Origin: Vibrio coralliirubri
GTDB taxonomy: Bacteria; Pseudomonadota; Gammaproteobacteria; Enterobacterales; Vibrionaceae
Assembly: GCF_024347375.1 (NCBI RefSeq)
Contig: NZ_AP025470.1
Location: 3,224,001 to 3,288,000 of the forward strand
Length of the DNA: 64,000 nt
Direction: 5' to 3'
Shown one piece after another: positions 17,944 through 27,599 of this stretch. Each line of letters opens with the position of its first letter. The stretch's first letter is position 1. Made by a program: the position numbers and the translations under genes. Below the pieces are notes generated by a model, which saw only the letters and a program-made list of their open reading frames with translations, did not search any database and had not been told where the DNA came from.

Positions 17944-17973
17944 CACCAACGAGGGTTGGTGTTTTTTGTTTTT
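17944..17973 (+). terminator. Second hairpin terminator near the right end of the island
   Basis: CACCAAC (17944-17950), loop GAGG, GTTGGTG (17955-17961), then TTTTTTG. It lies in the 294-bp stretch between the receiver gene and the right repeat, in which I see no gene. Confidence 0.75.
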
Positions 17974-18078
17974 AAAAAGCTCTATAGCTAGAGCTGAAAA
18001 GTGATTTTTCTGCATTAAATCGGTAAAACAAAGAGATAAGTGTATCTATAAATTTGAGGTTGTTTCATAACTGGCCGG

Positions 18079-18127
18079 CTCATAATCGTTCGGTCCCCAG
18101 TTCAAATCTGGGAGGGGCCACCAAATT
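18079..18127 (+). repeat. attR-like direct repeat: displaced 3' fragment of tRNA-Ile2
   Basis: Identical over 49 bp to 10980-11028. It has no tRNA 5' half and so is not a functional tRNA; it is the target-site remnant left downstream of the inserted island. Confidence 0.88.
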
Positions 18128-18131
18128 AGAA

Positions 18132-18165
18132 AAGCCAGAACAGTTCACGCTGCTCTGGCTTTTTG
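18132..18165 (+). terminator. Probable original tRNA-Ile2 terminator
   Basis: AGCCAGA (18133-18139) pairs with TCTGGCT (18154-18160), then a T-run. Its position directly behind the second repeat suggests it terminated the tRNA before the island arrived. Confidence 0.75.
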
Positions 18166-18305
18166 CTTTTCTAGCCCTTTATCTTCTAGCTCAACGCTCT
18201 GCCCCATTCGTCCAGTTTCTTCTATGTGACTAAACATACTTTTCTTTTATAAAAAAATCGGCAATATGAGAGTACACAAATCATTCAATAGTTCAGGGAA
18301 GACTC

Positions 18306-19574
18306 ATGAAAGACGAAACGCTCTCGATTCACTTCGGCTACGACACTGATCCAACAACCAAATCGGTTGCGACTCCTATTTACCAAACCGTTGCTTACGA
18401 ATTTGATGACGCACAACACGGTGCCGACCTCTTTAACCTCGCGGTGCCAGGTAATATCTACACTCGTATAATGAACCCAACCAATGATGTGTTGGAAAAA
18501 CGCATGGCAGCCTTAGAAGGCGGGATTGCAGGCTTAGTGGTGAGTGCAGGCAGCGCGGCGATCAACTACGCGATTCAAACGTTGGCACAAATCGGTGACA
18601 ACATCGTTTCAACGCCTCAGCTTTACGGTGGTACTTACACCCTGTTTGCTCATATGCTGCCAAACCAAGGGATCGAAGTTCGCTTTGCTAAAGACGACAA
18701 ACCAGAAAGCTTAGCAGCACTGATTGACAAAAAAACCAAGGCGGTTTACTGCGAAAGTATCGGTAACCCAGCAGGTAATATTATCGACTTAGAGCGTGTT
18801 GCTGAACTTGCTCACGCACAAGGTGTACCTGTGATTGTTGATAACACGGTGGCGACGCCTGTACTGTGTAAACCTATCGATTTTGGTGCCGACATCGTGG
18901 TGCACTCACTAACTAAATATGTGGGTGGTCACGGTACAACGTTAGGTGGCGTGATTGTCGACTCAGGTAAATTCCCATGGGCAGAGCACAAAGACCGCTT
19001 CCCTGTGTTTAATCAGCCAGAGCCTTCTTATCATGGCGTGGTTTATACCGAGGCATTTGGTGAGGCTGCGTTTATTGGTCGTGCTAGAACGGTTCCCCTG
19101 CGTAATACAGGTGCAGCACTGTCACCAATGAATGCTTTCATGTTGATGCAAGGTTTGGAGACCTTGTCGCTACGCATGGAGCGACACACAGAGAATGCCT
19201 TGAAAGTAGCGGAATACCTCAAGCAACACGAGAAAGTCAGCTGGGTAAGTTACGCTGGCCTGCCTGATTCAGAATTCTATCCACTCGCTGAAAAGTACAT
19301 GCAAGGTAAGCCATCGGCCATTCTATCTTTTGGTTTAAAAGACGGTTATGAAGCCGGCGTTCGCTTCTATGATGCACTGCAAATCTTCAAGCGCTTGGTT
19401 AACATTGGCGATGCGAAATCTCTCGCTTGTCACCCAGCTTCGACGACACACCGTCAACTAAGCGAAGCTGAACAGAAACAAGCCGGTGTATCACCGGAGA
19501 TGATTCGCCTATCAGTAGGTATCGAGCACATTGACGATATCTTGGCTGACCTAGAGCAAGCACTGAGCACTTAA
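18306..19574 (+). CDS. metY: O-acetylhomoserine sulfhydrylase / aminocarboxypropyltransferase (PLP)
   Basis: A PLP enzyme of the Cys/Met metabolism family that makes homocysteine from O-acetylhomoserine and sulfide. The 422-aa length and the long insert around NQPEPSYHGVVYTEAFGEAAF are those of MetY rather than MetB/MetC or methionine gamma-lyase (~390-400 aa). The PLP lysine lies in HSLTKYVGGHGTTLGG near residue 203; the family signature NPTNDVLEKRMAALEGG is near residue 58, and the C-terminal SVGIEHIDDILADLEQAL is typical. It is the first core gene right of the island, 178 bp past the repeat. No MetJ box was clear upstream. Confidence 0.9.
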   Translation: MKDETLSIHFGYDTDPTTKSVATPIYQTVAYEFDDAQHGADLFNLAVPGNIYTRIMNPTNDVLEKRMAALEGGIAGLVVSAGSAAINYAIQTLAQIGDNIVSTPQLYGGTYTLFAHMLPNQGIEVRFAKDDKPESLAALIDKKTKAVYCESIGNPAGNIIDLERVAELAHAQGVPVIVDNTVATPVLCKPIDFGADIVVHSLTKYVGGHGTTLGGVIVDSGKFPWAEHKDRFPVFNQPEPSYHGVVYTEAFGEAAFIGRARTVPLRNTGAALSPMNAFMLMQGLETLSLRMERHTENALKVAEYLKQHEKVSWVSYAGLPDSEFYPLAEKYMQGKPSAILSFGLKDGYEAGVRFYDALQIFKRLVNIGDAKSLACHPASTTHRQLSEAEQKQAGVSPEMIRLSVGIEHIDDILADLEQALST

Positions 19575-19619
19575 TGACGCTACAGCTAGCTCTAACACTG
19601 ATCGTTAACTAACAGACAT

Positions 19620-19648
19620 AAAAAAGCCCATCACTGAATGGGCTTCTT
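19620..19648. terminator. Bidirectional terminator between metY and glmS
   Basis: AGCCCA (19625-19630) pairs with TGGGCT (19639-19644), A-rich on the left and T-rich on the right; it can serve both converging genes. Confidence 0.75.
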
Positions 19649-19676
19649 ATTATCTATTTCTTAGATAAGCTGTCGA

Positions 19677-21509
19677 TTACTCAACTGTTACCGCTTTCGC
19701 TAGGTTACGAGGTTGGTCAACGTCGGTACCTTTGATTAGCGCGACATGGTAAGAAAGCAGCTGCATCGGCACTGTGTAGTAGATAGGCGCTGTTACTTCA
19801 CTTACGTGAGGCATCTTGATGATCTTCATGTTCTCATCACTTTCAAAGCCAGCGTCTTGGTCAGCAAATACGTAAAGTAGACCGCCACGAGCACGTACTT
19901 CTTCAACGTTTGATTTCAGCTTCTCTAGCAAGTCGTTACTTGGTGCAATAACGACAACTGGCATATCTGCATCGATAAGAGCCAAAGGACCGTGCTTAAG
20001 CTCACCAGCAGCGTATGCTTCTGCGTGGATGTAAGAGATCTCTTTCAGTTTAAGAGACGCTTCCATCGCGATTGGGTAGAACTCACCACGACCCAAGAAC
20101 AGTGTGTGATGCTTATCAGCAAAATCAGGTGCTAGCGCTTCAATCTCTTTATCAAACGCTAATGCTTTCTCGATATCAGCAGGCAGTTGGTGAAGTGCTT
20201 GAACGATTTCCGCTTCTTTCTCTTCATTGATACGACCTTGTAGACGACCAATTGACGTTACCATCATCAGCATTGCTGCTAGTTGAGTTGTGAAAGCTTT
20301 AGTAGAAGCAACACCGATCTCCGTTCCTGCGCGAGTCATGAAGGCAAAATCAGACTCACGAACCAGCGAAGAACCTGCAACGTTACAGATGGTCATCGCT
20401 GACATGTAACCCTTCTCTTTTGCAAGACGAAGTGCAGCAAGCGTATCCGCCGTTTCACCAGATTGAGACAGAGTCACCAATAGGCTATTCGGACGAACAA
20501 CGAAATCACGGTAACGGAATTCAGAAGCGATCTCTACGTCACAGCTTACGCCCGCTAGAGATTCAAACCAGTAACGCGCAGCCATGCCTGAGTTGTAAGA
20601 CGTACCACATGCGATGATCTGCACGTGTTCAACCTTGCTTAGGATCTCTTCAGCTTTAACGCCGATCGCGTTAGTGATAACCGAAGTCTCAGAGATACGG
20701 CCTTCCATCGTGTTGATCAGCGCTGTTGGTTGCTCAAAGATCTCTTTCTGCATGAAGTGACGGTATTGACCTTTATCGCCTGCGTCATGTTCAGCGTTTG
20801 ATTCAACGATTTCACGCTCAACACGCTCGCCCGCGACATCAAATACAGTAACATCACGACGAGTTACCTCAGCAACATCACCTTCTTCTAGGTACATGAA
20901 GCGACGAGTTACGCTCAGTAGCGCCAGTTGGTCAGAAGCAAGGAAGTTCTCGCCGACACCAAAACCGATAACGATCGGGCTACCAGAACGAGCCACAACA
21001 ATACGGCTAGGATCTTTGCGATCAACCGCAACCGTGCCGTACGCACCGTCTAATTGTTTTGCTGTTTTCTGTAGCGCTTCAACCAAAGAAGCTGAAGTGC
21101 GAAGTTCCCACTCAACTAAGTGAGCAATAACTTCTGTATCCGTTTGTGAAGTAAATACGTAACCACGCTCTTGCAGCATAGCGCGCAGTGCTTCGTGGTT
21201 TTCGATAATGCCATTGTGTACAACGGCAATATCACCAGACATGTGTGGGTGTGCGTTCGCTTCAGATGGCTCACCGTGTGTCGCCCAACGTGTATGAGCG
21301 ATACCTGTACCACCAATCACTTGTTGCTCTTCTACCGCGTCAGCTAGCTCTTGCACTTTACCTAAGCGGCGCACACGAGTTAGGTTAGATTCAGTATCGA
21401 CGACAGCGACACCTGCTGAATCGTAGCCACGGTATTCTAGACGACGAAGGCCTTCTACTAAAATTTCAGCTACATCACGCTGTGCTACTGCACCAACAAT
21501 TCCACACAT
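19677..21509 (-). CDS. glmS: Glutamine--fructose-6-phosphate aminotransferase (isomerizing)
   Basis: Makes glucosamine-6-phosphate from fructose-6-phosphate and glutamine, the entry step to UDP-GlcNAc for peptidoglycan and LPS. It has 610 aa with the N-terminal Ntn glutaminase domain (catalytic Cys2 in MCGIVGAVA, then RGYDSAG and HTRWATHG), and two SIS isomerase domains ([42 protein letters not shown]). It ends in the canonical AKAVTVE. In gammaproteobacteria it is usually controlled by sRNA rather than the Gram-positive glmS ribozyme; no ribozyme-like element was seen upstream. The DeoR gene just upstream in the same direction is a candidate regulator. Confidence 0.97.
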   Translation of the reverse strand: MCGIVGAVAQRDVAEILVEGLRRLEYRGYDSAGVAVVDTESNLTRVRRLGKVQELADAVEEQQVIGGTGIAHTRWATHGEPSEANAHPHMSGDIAVVHNGIIENHEALRAMLQERGYVFTSQTDTEVIAHLVEWELRTSASLVEALQKTAKQLDGAYGTVAVDRKDPSRIVVARSGSPIVIGFGVGENFLASDQLALLSVTRRFMYLEEGDVAEVTRRDVTVFDVAGERVEREIVESNAEHDAGDKGQYRHFMQKEIFEQPTALINTMEGRISETSVITNAIGVKAEEILSKVEHVQIIACGTSYNSGMAARYWFESLAGVSCDVEIASEFRYRDFVVRPNSLLVTLSQSGETADTLAALRLAKEKGYMSAMTICNVAGSSLVRESDFAFMTRAGTEIGVASTKAFTTQLAAMLMMVTSIGRLQGRINEEKEAEIVQALHQLPADIEKALAFDKEIEALAPDFADKHHTLFLGRGEFYPIAMEASLKLKEISYIHAEAYAAGELKHGPLALIDADMPVVVIAPSNDLLEKLKSNVEEVRARGGLLYVFADQDAGFESDENMKIIKMPHVSEVTAPIYYTVPMQLLSYHVALIKGTDVDQPRNLAKAVTVE

Positions 21510-21616
21510 AGTTTCACTCCATCAATTTTGTTTTATTCCTATTGGCAGCAAGCAAAGGCCAGATCTTTATTAAGATCAATTATAGGAAAGTAAATGCATA
21601 ATACTTAAATTTGTTT

Positions 21617-22387
21617 TTACGCTGGATCGGTCAGGATCACTCGAACATCATGTGATTCGATACTTGCTTTGGATTCTTCGCCTAAGTCTGTATCGGTAAT
21701 TAAGATGTCAATGTGTTCCCATGCCAGCTCTAAGTTCGGGATCTTTCGTCCCACTTTTTCCGACTCAACCATCACGATCACTTCTCGTGACACTTCAGCC
21801 ATTACTTTGCTCAGGCCAACCAGTTCATTAAACGTGGTTGTGCCTCTATCAAGATCGATACCATCGGCCCCGATAAATAGTTGGTCAAAATCATAAGCGC
21901 GAAGCACCGACTCTGCGACTTTGCCTTGGAAAGAGTCCGAATGGGTATCCCAAGTGCCGCCAGTCATTAATAACGTCGGCTCGCTTTCAAGCTCATTAAG
22001 CGCATTAGCGACGTGCAATGAGTTGGTCATGACAACCAAGCCACGCTTAGCATTAAGCTGCTGAATTAGAGCACCGGTCGTACTGCCACTATCGATCACG
22101 ATGCGGTTATGGTCGCGAATTAAATCTGCAGCGGCTTTTGCCAATGAAACCTTTCGAGTCGAAACTTGTTGACCCAGTTCTTCGTTGACAACCTCTTTCG
22201 GTAACGAAATCGCACCACCATAACGGCGTAAAAGCTGACCGTTTTTCTCTAAAGACGCCAAGTCCTTTCTAATAGTGACCTCTGAGGTTTCAAACTTAGC
22301 GGATAATTCATCAACACTAACCTCCCCTTTTTCATTCACTAGGTTAGAAATTGCATGTCTTCTGAGCTGGGTGTTTCGTTTCGACAT
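21617..22387 (-). CDS. DeoR/GlpR-family transcriptional regulator upstream of glmS
   Basis: A 256-aa regulator. The N-terminal winged helix (RRHAISNLVNEKGEVSVDELSAKFETSEVTIRKDLASLEKNGQLLRRYGGA) spans about residues 9-60 and carries the DeoR signature; the rest is the sugar-phosphate-sensing DeoRC domain with the IDSGSTTGAL phosphate-binding stretch and LFIGADGIDLDRGTT. The gene is 107 bp upstream of glmS in the same orientation, so regulation of amino-sugar synthesis by a sugar phosphate is a reasonable inference. Related proteins include AgaR and GlpR, so I do not assign a symbol. Confidence 0.88.
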   Translation of the reverse strand: MSKRNTQLRRHAISNLVNEKGEVSVDELSAKFETSEVTIRKDLASLEKNGQLLRRYGGAISLPKEVVNEELGQQVSTRKVSLAKAAADLIRDHNRIVIDSGSTTGALIQQLNAKRGLVVMTNSLHVANALNELESEPTLLMTGGTWDTHSDSFQGKVAESVLRAYDFDQLFIGADGIDLDRGTTTFNELVGLSKVMAEVSREVIVMVESEKVGRKIPNLELAWEHIDILITDTDLGEESKASIESHDVRVILTDPA

Positions 22388-22815
22388 TTAAAAAGGCCAC
22401 TAAGTTTCGATATGAAACATATTATAGTTACAACGAAACTATTTAGTCCATTTATTTTGATCCAAAAAATTAATAAATAGCGATAAAACCTTGTCCTAAG
22501 ACAATTGTTAAGCAGTGATATTGAACTCATTAGGTGGTAGAATCCGCACCCGAAAAGAAAAAAAATTACAAAACTGACTGTTATTTTTTTGCAACCTACC
22601 CCCTATATAGTGGGGTAAGTCACAGAAAACCGATGTTGAATCAAAATCTTTTAGTCATAAAATGACTAAAATTGATGAAAGACTTACAACTCTGAAGGAC
22701 ATATTGGAAGTCCCGCGCTTTTACACAACAGGCACAAAATGTTGATGTAGCGGACCAATCTTCAGAACTTAAATAAATTTCAAATTGTAACAATACTTAC
22801 CGGAGAGTACCTTCC
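22388..22815. promoter_or_regulatory. Divergent deoR / pyruvate kinase intergenic region (428 bp)
   Basis: An AT-rich spacer with no ORF I would call. It must hold promoters for both genes. An inverted repeat TACCCC (22597-22602) / GGGGTA (22612-22617) brackets a TATATAGT stretch and could be an operator over a -10 element. A long 5' leader before pykF is possible. No clear Cra (FruR) palindrome was found. Confidence 0.4.
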
Positions 22816-24228
22816 ATGAAAAAGACCAAAATCGTATGTACGATTGGCCCTAAAACTGAATCTGTAGAGAAGCTAACTGAATTAGTAGATGCTGGCATGA
22901 ACGTTATGCGTCTTAACTTCTCTCACGGTGATTTCGCAGAGCACGGCACTCGTATCGCGAACTTCCGTAAAGTAATGGAAAACAAAGGTGAGCAACTTGC
23001 TATCCTTCTAGATACTAAAGGTCCAGAAATCCGTACTATCAAACTTGAAGATGGTAACGACGTAGATCTAGTAGCTGGTCAAGAGTTCACTTTCACAACT
23101 GACGCAACAGTTGTTGGTAACAAAGACGTAGTAGCAGTAACTTACCTAGGTTTCGCTAAAGACCTAACAGCGGGTAACACTATCCTTGTTGATGACGGCC
23201 TAATCGAAATGGAAGTTATCGCAACAACAGAAACTGAAGTTAAGTGTAAAGTTCTTAACAACGGTGCTCTAGGCGAAAACAAAGGTGTTAACCTTCCTGG
23301 CGTTTCTGTTCAACTTCCAGCTCTTTCTGAGAAAGACAAAGCTGACCTTAAGTTTGGTTGTGAGCAAGGCGTAGATTTCGTTGCTGCTTCTTTCATCCGT
23401 AAAGAAGAAGACGTTAAAGAAATCCGTGAGCTTCTAAACGCTAACGGCGGCGAGAACATCCACATCATTTCTAAGATTGAAAACCAAGAAGGTGTAGATA
23501 ACTTCGATTCAATCCTTGAAGCTTCTGACGGCATCATGGTTGCTCGTGGTGACCTAGGTGTTGAAATCCCAGCTGAAGAAGTAATCTTCGCTCAGAAGAT
23601 GATGATCGAGAAGTGTAACCGTGCACGTAAGATGGTTATCACTGCAACTCAAATGCTTGACTCTATGATCAGCAACCCACGTCCAACTCGTGCAGAAGCG
23701 GGTGACGTTGCGAACGCAATCATGGATGGTACTGATGCAGTAATGCTTTCTGGTGAAACAGCTAAAGGTAAGTACCCAGTTGAAGCTGTTACTATCATGG
23801 CTCAAATCGCGAACCGTACTGATTCAGCTCTTAAAGCTGAGCTAGGTTCTCGTCTAGACAGCCCACGTCTACGCATCACTGAAGCAGTATGTAAAGGCGC
23901 TGTAGACACAGCAGAGAAGCTAGCTGCTCCTCTAATCGTTGTTGCAACTGAAGGCGGTAAGTCTGCACGTTCAGTACGTAAGTACTTCCCAACTGCAAAC
24001 ATCCTTGCTCTAACAACTAACGAAAAGACAGCTGCACAGCTAGTTCTTACTAAAGGTGTTAAGCCAGTTCTTGTTGACTCTATCGAGAACACAGACGCGT
24101 TCTACATCAACGGTAAAGAAATCGCTCTACAATCAGGCCTAGGTAACAAAGGCGATATCGTAGTTATGGTTTCTGGTGCTCTAGTAGCTTCTGGTACTAC
24201 AAACACAGCATCTGTTCACGTTCTATAA
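22816..24228 (+). CDS. pykF: Pyruvate kinase I (PykF type)
   Basis: Converts phosphoenolpyruvate and ADP to pyruvate and ATP, the last step of glycolysis. The 470-aa sequence starts [16 protein letters not shown] as in PykF and contains the active-site [12 protein letters not shown] block and the [12 protein letters not shown] block; the C-terminal domain ends with [11 protein letters not shown], typical of the fructose-1,6-bisphosphate-activated enzyme. Codon use is strikingly biased to the highly expressed Vibrio set. The Shine-Dalgarno GGAGAG precedes the ATG. It is single-gene, followed by a UUCG-loop terminator. Confidence 0.96.
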   Translation: MKKTKIVCTIGPKTESVEKLTELVDAGMNVMRLNFSHGDFAEHGTRIANFRKVMENKGEQLAILLDTKGPEIRTIKLEDGNDVDLVAGQEFTFTTDATVVGNKDVVAVTYLGFAKDLTAGNTILVDDGLIEMEVIATTETEVKCKVLNNGALGENKGVNLPGVSVQLPALSEKDKADLKFGCEQGVDFVAASFIRKEEDVKEIRELLNANGGENIHIISKIENQEGVDNFDSILEASDGIMVARGDLGVEIPAEEVIFAQKMMIEKCNRARKMVITATQMLDSMISNPRPTRAEAGDVANAIMDGTDAVMLSGETAKGKYPVEAVTIMAQIANRTDSALKAELGSRLDSPRLRITEAVCKGAVDTAEKLAAPLIVVATEGGKSARSVRKYFPTANILALTTNEKTAAQLVLTKGVKPVLVDSIENTDAFYINGKEIALQSGLGNKGDIVVMVSGALVASGTTNTASVHVL

Positions 24229-24253
24229 GAATGAACCGATTCGCATAAAATAT

Positions 24254-24281
24254 AAAAGAGGGCTTCGGCCCTCTTTTTTTA
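24254..24281 (+). terminator. pykF terminator with TTCG tetraloop
   Basis: AAGAGGGC (24256-24263), loop TTCG, GCCCTCTT (24268-24275), then T-run; a textbook intrinsic terminator. Confidence 0.92.
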
Positions 24282-24416
24282 TGAAACAAAATCTTGCCTA
24301 ACTTTTCAGTACGCTGTATTATCAATCACAATAGAACTACGTACTGTTAACTTCCAATTGGCTCTTTCTAAGAGACGGATTAGCAGACTAGAAATCATAT
24401 ATAGATGAGGTTTGTA

Positions 24417-25076
24417 ATGTCTAGTCCTACGCTCACTGACAAAGTATCAAAGATGATTCGCCAAGATATTCTTAATGGTGAGTTAACCCCAGGCCAAAAG
24501 CTCGTTGTTGCTGATCTAAAAGCACGCTACAACGTTGGCGCATCCCCTATTCGCGAAGCCTTGGTACAGTTATCTTGGAGCAAATACGTAAAGCTAGAGC
24601 CACAAAAAGGCTGCTGGGTATCTCCTGTATCAAAGAAAGAACTGAATGACCTATACGAAAGCCTTCGTGTTGTATCATCGGTTCTGCTTAAAAAAGCGAT
24701 TTCAGCGGGTGATGAGAGCTGGGAACTGGATGTACTAACGTCTTACCATAAGCTGTCACGAGTACAGTACGTATCTGAAGAGTTTGATTGTGTTGAATGG
24801 GAAGAGCGCCACCAGCAATTCCATGTCGCACTGCTTGAAGGGGCAGATTCAGAGAACATGTTTAAGTTCTTTGATGACCTAATCAACCAAGTGAAACGTT
24901 ACCGCTTCCTCGCTATGTCTGCAGAAAGCGCATCTGATGATCTGTTCAATATTGATGAGCACGAAATGATCATGAAACTAGTACTCTCTAAGAATGTAGA
25001 ACAAGCAACAGAACTGCTTGATCAACACTTACTAGGTTCAATGAAACGAATTGAAGAAGTTATCGAAGCGGCATAA
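24417..25076 (+). CDS. GntR-family transcriptional regulator with FCD domain
   Basis: I prefer the ATG at 24417 (MSSPTLTDKVSK, 219 aa) because a GATGAGG Shine-Dalgarno lies 6 nt ahead; an in-frame ATG at 24405 overlaps that site. The N-terminal winged helix (KMIRQDILNGELTPGQKLVVADLKARYNVGASPIREAL) occupies about residues 10-55 and is the GntR/FadR signature. The C-terminal all-helical FCD ligand domain contains acidic and His residues (EERHQQFH, DEHEMIMKLV, LLDQHLLGS) that normally bind a metal and a carboxylate effector. It resembles CsiR-type repressors, but the regulated genes are not adjacent, so the target is unknown. Confidence 0.88.
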   Translation: MSSPTLTDKVSKMIRQDILNGELTPGQKLVVADLKARYNVGASPIREALVQLSWSKYVKLEPQKGCWVSPVSKKELNDLYESLRVVSSVLLKKAISAGDESWELDVLTSYHKLSRVQYVSEEFDCVEWEERHQQFHVALLEGADSENMFKFFDDLINQVKRYRFLAMSAESASDDLFNIDEHEMIMKLVLSKNVEQATELLDQHLLGSMKRIEEVIEAA

Positions 25077-25100
25077 TGCCAAGATAGATTCTAACCAAAT

Positions 25101-25131
25101 AAAAACGGAGCCCAACGGCTCCGTTTTTTTG
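25101..25131 (+). terminator. Terminator of the GntR gene
   Basis: AACGGAGCC (25104-25112), loop CAAC, GGCTCCGTT (25117-25125), then TTTTT. Confidence 0.88.
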
Positions 25132-25151
25132 TTTCCAGTACCACGACTGAA

Positions 25152-25283
25152 CTACCACCCAAAAAACTCTTTGTGATGAGTATTGAGCAGCACAACCATA
25201 GGTAAAAAATACAATGCACTAAGCTGAAAGCCAAGAATGGCTAATGTGCCTATGGTTAACCTCACTAAAAAATCGACAAACAT
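25152..25283 (-). CDS. Putative 43-aa single-span membrane protein
   Basis: A short ORF read from the ATG at 25283 to a TAG at 25152. The start is preceded by AGAGGCG at a suitable Shine-Dalgarno distance. The product begins MFVDFLVRLTIGTLAILGF, has one or two hydrophobic stretches covering about residues 4-34 (ending LYFLPMVVLL), and a polar tail NTHHKEFFGW. I recognise no family. The hydrophobic profile and good RBS suggest a real small membrane protein, but there is no comparative support available here. Confidence 0.5.
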   Translation of the reverse strand: MFVDFLVRLTIGTLAILGFQLSALYFLPMVVLLNTHHKEFFGW

Positions 25284-25659
25284 ACCACGCCTCTTTTAAC
25301 CAGACTGTATGATCCCCAAACTCTTGCTCCAGCTAACCTAATTCTACTGCTGCCTTTCAAGTTATTGATAAGGCTAGCTAACCAGCTGAATTAAGTTAAC
25401 GGTGTCATCCTTTTATATCTGGTAAACACTCTATTTATTGCATCGTTTAACACGATGTAATCTGAAGCAAAGTAGTTTACTTACTGTTCATTTTAGCTCA
25501 AATTTTCACCAACATTAGACTTTAGTCTAACTGTATAGATTTTGTGACACAGGTCGCTCAAAAGTGAGATTCCTAATAAAAAGAGGGGAAGGAAAAAGGA
25601 GTCGGGGCGCGACTTGAAGAGGTGAAGCAAATAGAAGACAGGACTAGATAGAGGCGAAC
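25284..25659. other. 376-bp intergenic stretch without a recognised gene
   Basis: It lies between the small membrane ORF and the end of the diguanylate cyclase gene. I see no ORF or RNA gene. A purine-rich patch near 25580-25625 (AAAAGAGGGGAAGGAAAAAG) and T/A-rich stretches are present; a promoter for the small minus-strand ORF is expected in the left part. Confidence 0.4.
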
Positions 25660-27543
25660 CTAAGCGACATCATCATAGCTAGGACACATAGAGACCGTAT
25701 TACGACCAGACGATTTAGATTCGTAAAGCGCAACATCCGCACACTTGTATGAACGAGTGCTGTTACTGGTTAAATCCGTAAAGCCAACACTCACCGTTAC
25801 CTTAGTTCCGGCGGCTAGCTCAATCTCGATTCGTAAGCGATCCAATACGCGCTTTGCTTCTGGTAGTGAGGTGTGTGGCATCAAGAGTGCAAACTCTTCT
25901 CCTCCAACACGTGCAACAAAGTCCGTCCCACGAAGGCTGTCTTGCAGAAGCTTAGCAACACCAGCGATCACACGGTCGCCTTCGTCATGGCCAAGTTCAT
26001 CATTGATTCGCTTGAAGTTATCGATGTCGACTAAGGCTAAGCACGTGGTCGCTTCGTTCGGGTAACGCTCAACCAAGCGAGAATAGTAGGCCAACTGCTC
26101 TTCGAACTTTCGTCGGTTCCAGAGGTTGCTCAAAGAGTCACGTTCACTCAAGATCCTCAAACGCACCTCAAGCTCCTTCCTCACGGAAATATCAACCAAC
26201 GAGGTGATGTAGTAGCTGACTTTGCCTGAATTGTTTTTGACCGCATGCACTCGCATGATCGCAGTAAAAGGAATACGCAGCTTGTTCTTACACTGAACCT
26301 CCCCTTCCCATACTTCTTCTTGCTCTAAATGACTCCAGATAGCCGAGCTTGAGAGTACTTGGTCGGTATTCTCAAGCAGCAACTGCAATGCATTCTGACC
26401 GATCACTTGTTTTTTGCAGTACCCAGTCATGTTCTCAAATTCGTTATTGATCATCATTGTGCGGTGCTGCTTGTCAGAGATCATCACTGCCGACATACCA
26501 TTCAATGCGGCGCGTGCCAATTTACTTTCTAGGCTTCGGCGTCGGTAGTGCGTCACCAGGTAAGCAAACGGGAAAGCGAATATCAACACCGTAATCAGAA
26601 CAATGATCTCTTCATGGGCCAAATCATCTAGATCACGCTCAGCCCGATCCATCAGTTGCTTTTGATTAAGTTGAATCAGTAAATGGACCTTTTGACTGTT
26701 CGCGAGCATAACCGTATTAAAGGCAAACAAATTACCATCTTCAAAAACGTGTCCCACCTGATCATTGGAGATCGCATCCCACGTTTTAGGCGCGATATTT
26801 TTCAGATTGTAACCTTTTCTTTCAGGAATAGAGTCTCCGAACAATTTACCGCTGTTGTTACTCGCGATGAAGTAGCCCGCGTCATTGAGAACTTCTGCTC
26901 GAAGATCGTTATCAGGTGAAAAGCTCAGACGCGACGATAAGCCCCATACATCGAGATTGATGACGAGATAGCCTACTCTTTCGTCAGGGGTTTCTACGGG
27001 GGTAAAGACACGGATTACCGGCGAATACGGGAAGGTGACTTCACCATGCTCTGTTTCAAGCTCAATACCCCAACCGCCAATCTGTTCGGCTTCTAGTTTT
27101 TGAGCGTATTGGAAGTAGTTAGAATCCGACCTATCTTGCAGTTGTTGAGGAAACGTCACTCTACCGGTATCAGAGGAGTAGTTCACGCGCACCAATTCTT
27201 TACCAGTGACATCTAACAGATGGATTTGTGTATACCACTTCTGGTTGACTAGAACAGATTGCCAGACCTCTTCAAGTAGATGTTTGGTTTGGTCTGAGGG
27301 AGAGGAAGCAAAGTTAACCAAGCTCTGGCTATGACTGAGTAGCTCCATTACCGAGACTAACTGAGTCTTGAGAAGATCGTAATCTCGCTTGGCATACACT
27401 AATTGATGAACGGCTTGCTTAGCTGAGTAGTCAAAGCTCTGCTGTTTTACTTCTTTGTAGCGCTGCAAATAATACAGACATACTGCAGAGGACAATATGA
27501 TAGAGATAATCAGCAATGTAATTATTGATTTTTTATTTCGCAT
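25660..27543 (-). CDS. Membrane-bound diguanylate cyclase (Cache sensor, PAS, GGDEF)
   Basis: A 627-aa sensor that makes cyclic-di-GMP. TM1 is at about residues 8-26, a periplasmic Cache-like sensor follows to about 310, TM2 is near 312-330 (VLITVLIFAFPFAYLV), a PAS domain near 345-455, and the GGDEF domain near 465-620. The active site reads GGEEF and is intact; an RGTD inhibitory-site motif lies exactly five residues ahead, so product feedback is expected. There is no EAL domain. Shared signal: periplasmic ligand, output to biofilm or motility. It is monocistronic and its terminator region converges toward the GntR side. Confidence 0.92.
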   Translation of the reverse strand: MRNKKSIITLLIISIILSSAVCLYYLQRYKEVKQQSFDYSAKQAVHQLVYAKRDYDLLKTQLVSVMELLSHSQSLVNFASSPSDQTKHLLEEVWQSVLVNQKWYTQIHLLDVTGKELVRVNYSSDTGRVTFPQQLQDRSDSNYFQYAQKLEAEQIGGWGIELETEHGEVTFPYSPVIRVFTPVETPDERVGYLVINLDVWGLSSRLSFSPDNDLRAEVLNDAGYFIASNNSGKLFGDSIPERKGYNLKNIAPKTWDAISNDQVGHVFEDGNLFAFNTVMLANSQKVHLLIQLNQKQLMDRAERDLDDLAHEEIIVLITVLIFAFPFAYLVTHYRRRSLESKLARAALNGMSAVMISDKQHRTMMINNEFENMTGYCKKQVIGQNALQLLLENTDQVLSSSAIWSHLEQEEVWEGEVQCKNKLRIPFTAIMRVHAVKNNSGKVSYYITSLVDISVRKELEVRLRILSERDSLSNLWNRRKFEEQLAYYSRLVERYPNEATTCLALVDIDNFKRINDELGHDEGDRVIAGVAKLLQDSLRGTDFVARVGGEEFALLMPHTSLPEAKRVLDRLRIEIELAAGTKVTVSVGFTDLTSNSTRSYKCADVALYESKSSGRNTVSMCPSYDDVA

Positions 27544-27599
27544 TGCTAACTCAGATGAATGGAAGTGCAGCGCGGGATTATAGCACTCTAAAAAATTAA

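Larger units (their letters stand above)
10980..18127. mobile_element. tRNA-associated 7.1-kb genomic island carrying a four-gene candidate defence cassette; no integrase seen
   Basis: The segment is framed by 49-bp perfect direct repeats (10980-11028 and 18079-18127) consisting of the 3' part of the tRNA-Ile2 gene, the classic footprint of site-specific integration. One repeat-to-repeat unit is 7,099 bp. The interior is visibly richer in A and T than the flanks, most strongly in the two large genes at 13.2-17.8 kb. It encodes an HNH nuclease, a C5 methyltransferase, a large GHKL ATPase and a receiver-domain protein, all on the plus strand. I found no tyrosine or serine recombinase, excisionase or relaxase between the repeats, so it is either mobilised in trans, a decayed element, or a satellite. 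Core genes (rpoD, metY) resume on both sides. Confidence 0.85.

Noticed and set aside
18079..18127. A second tRNA gene
   Set aside because: Only the 3' part from the anticodon loop onward is present; the sequence to the left does not supply a D arm or a 5' acceptor strand, so it is an att-type fragment.
21510..21616. glmS ribozyme/riboswitch
   Set aside because: The glmS ribozyme is a Gram-positive feature; the 107-bp spacer is too short and shows no matching core.
22618..22660. Cra (FruR) operator ahead of pykF
   Set aside because: Only a half-match (GTTGAATC) is present without the second arm.
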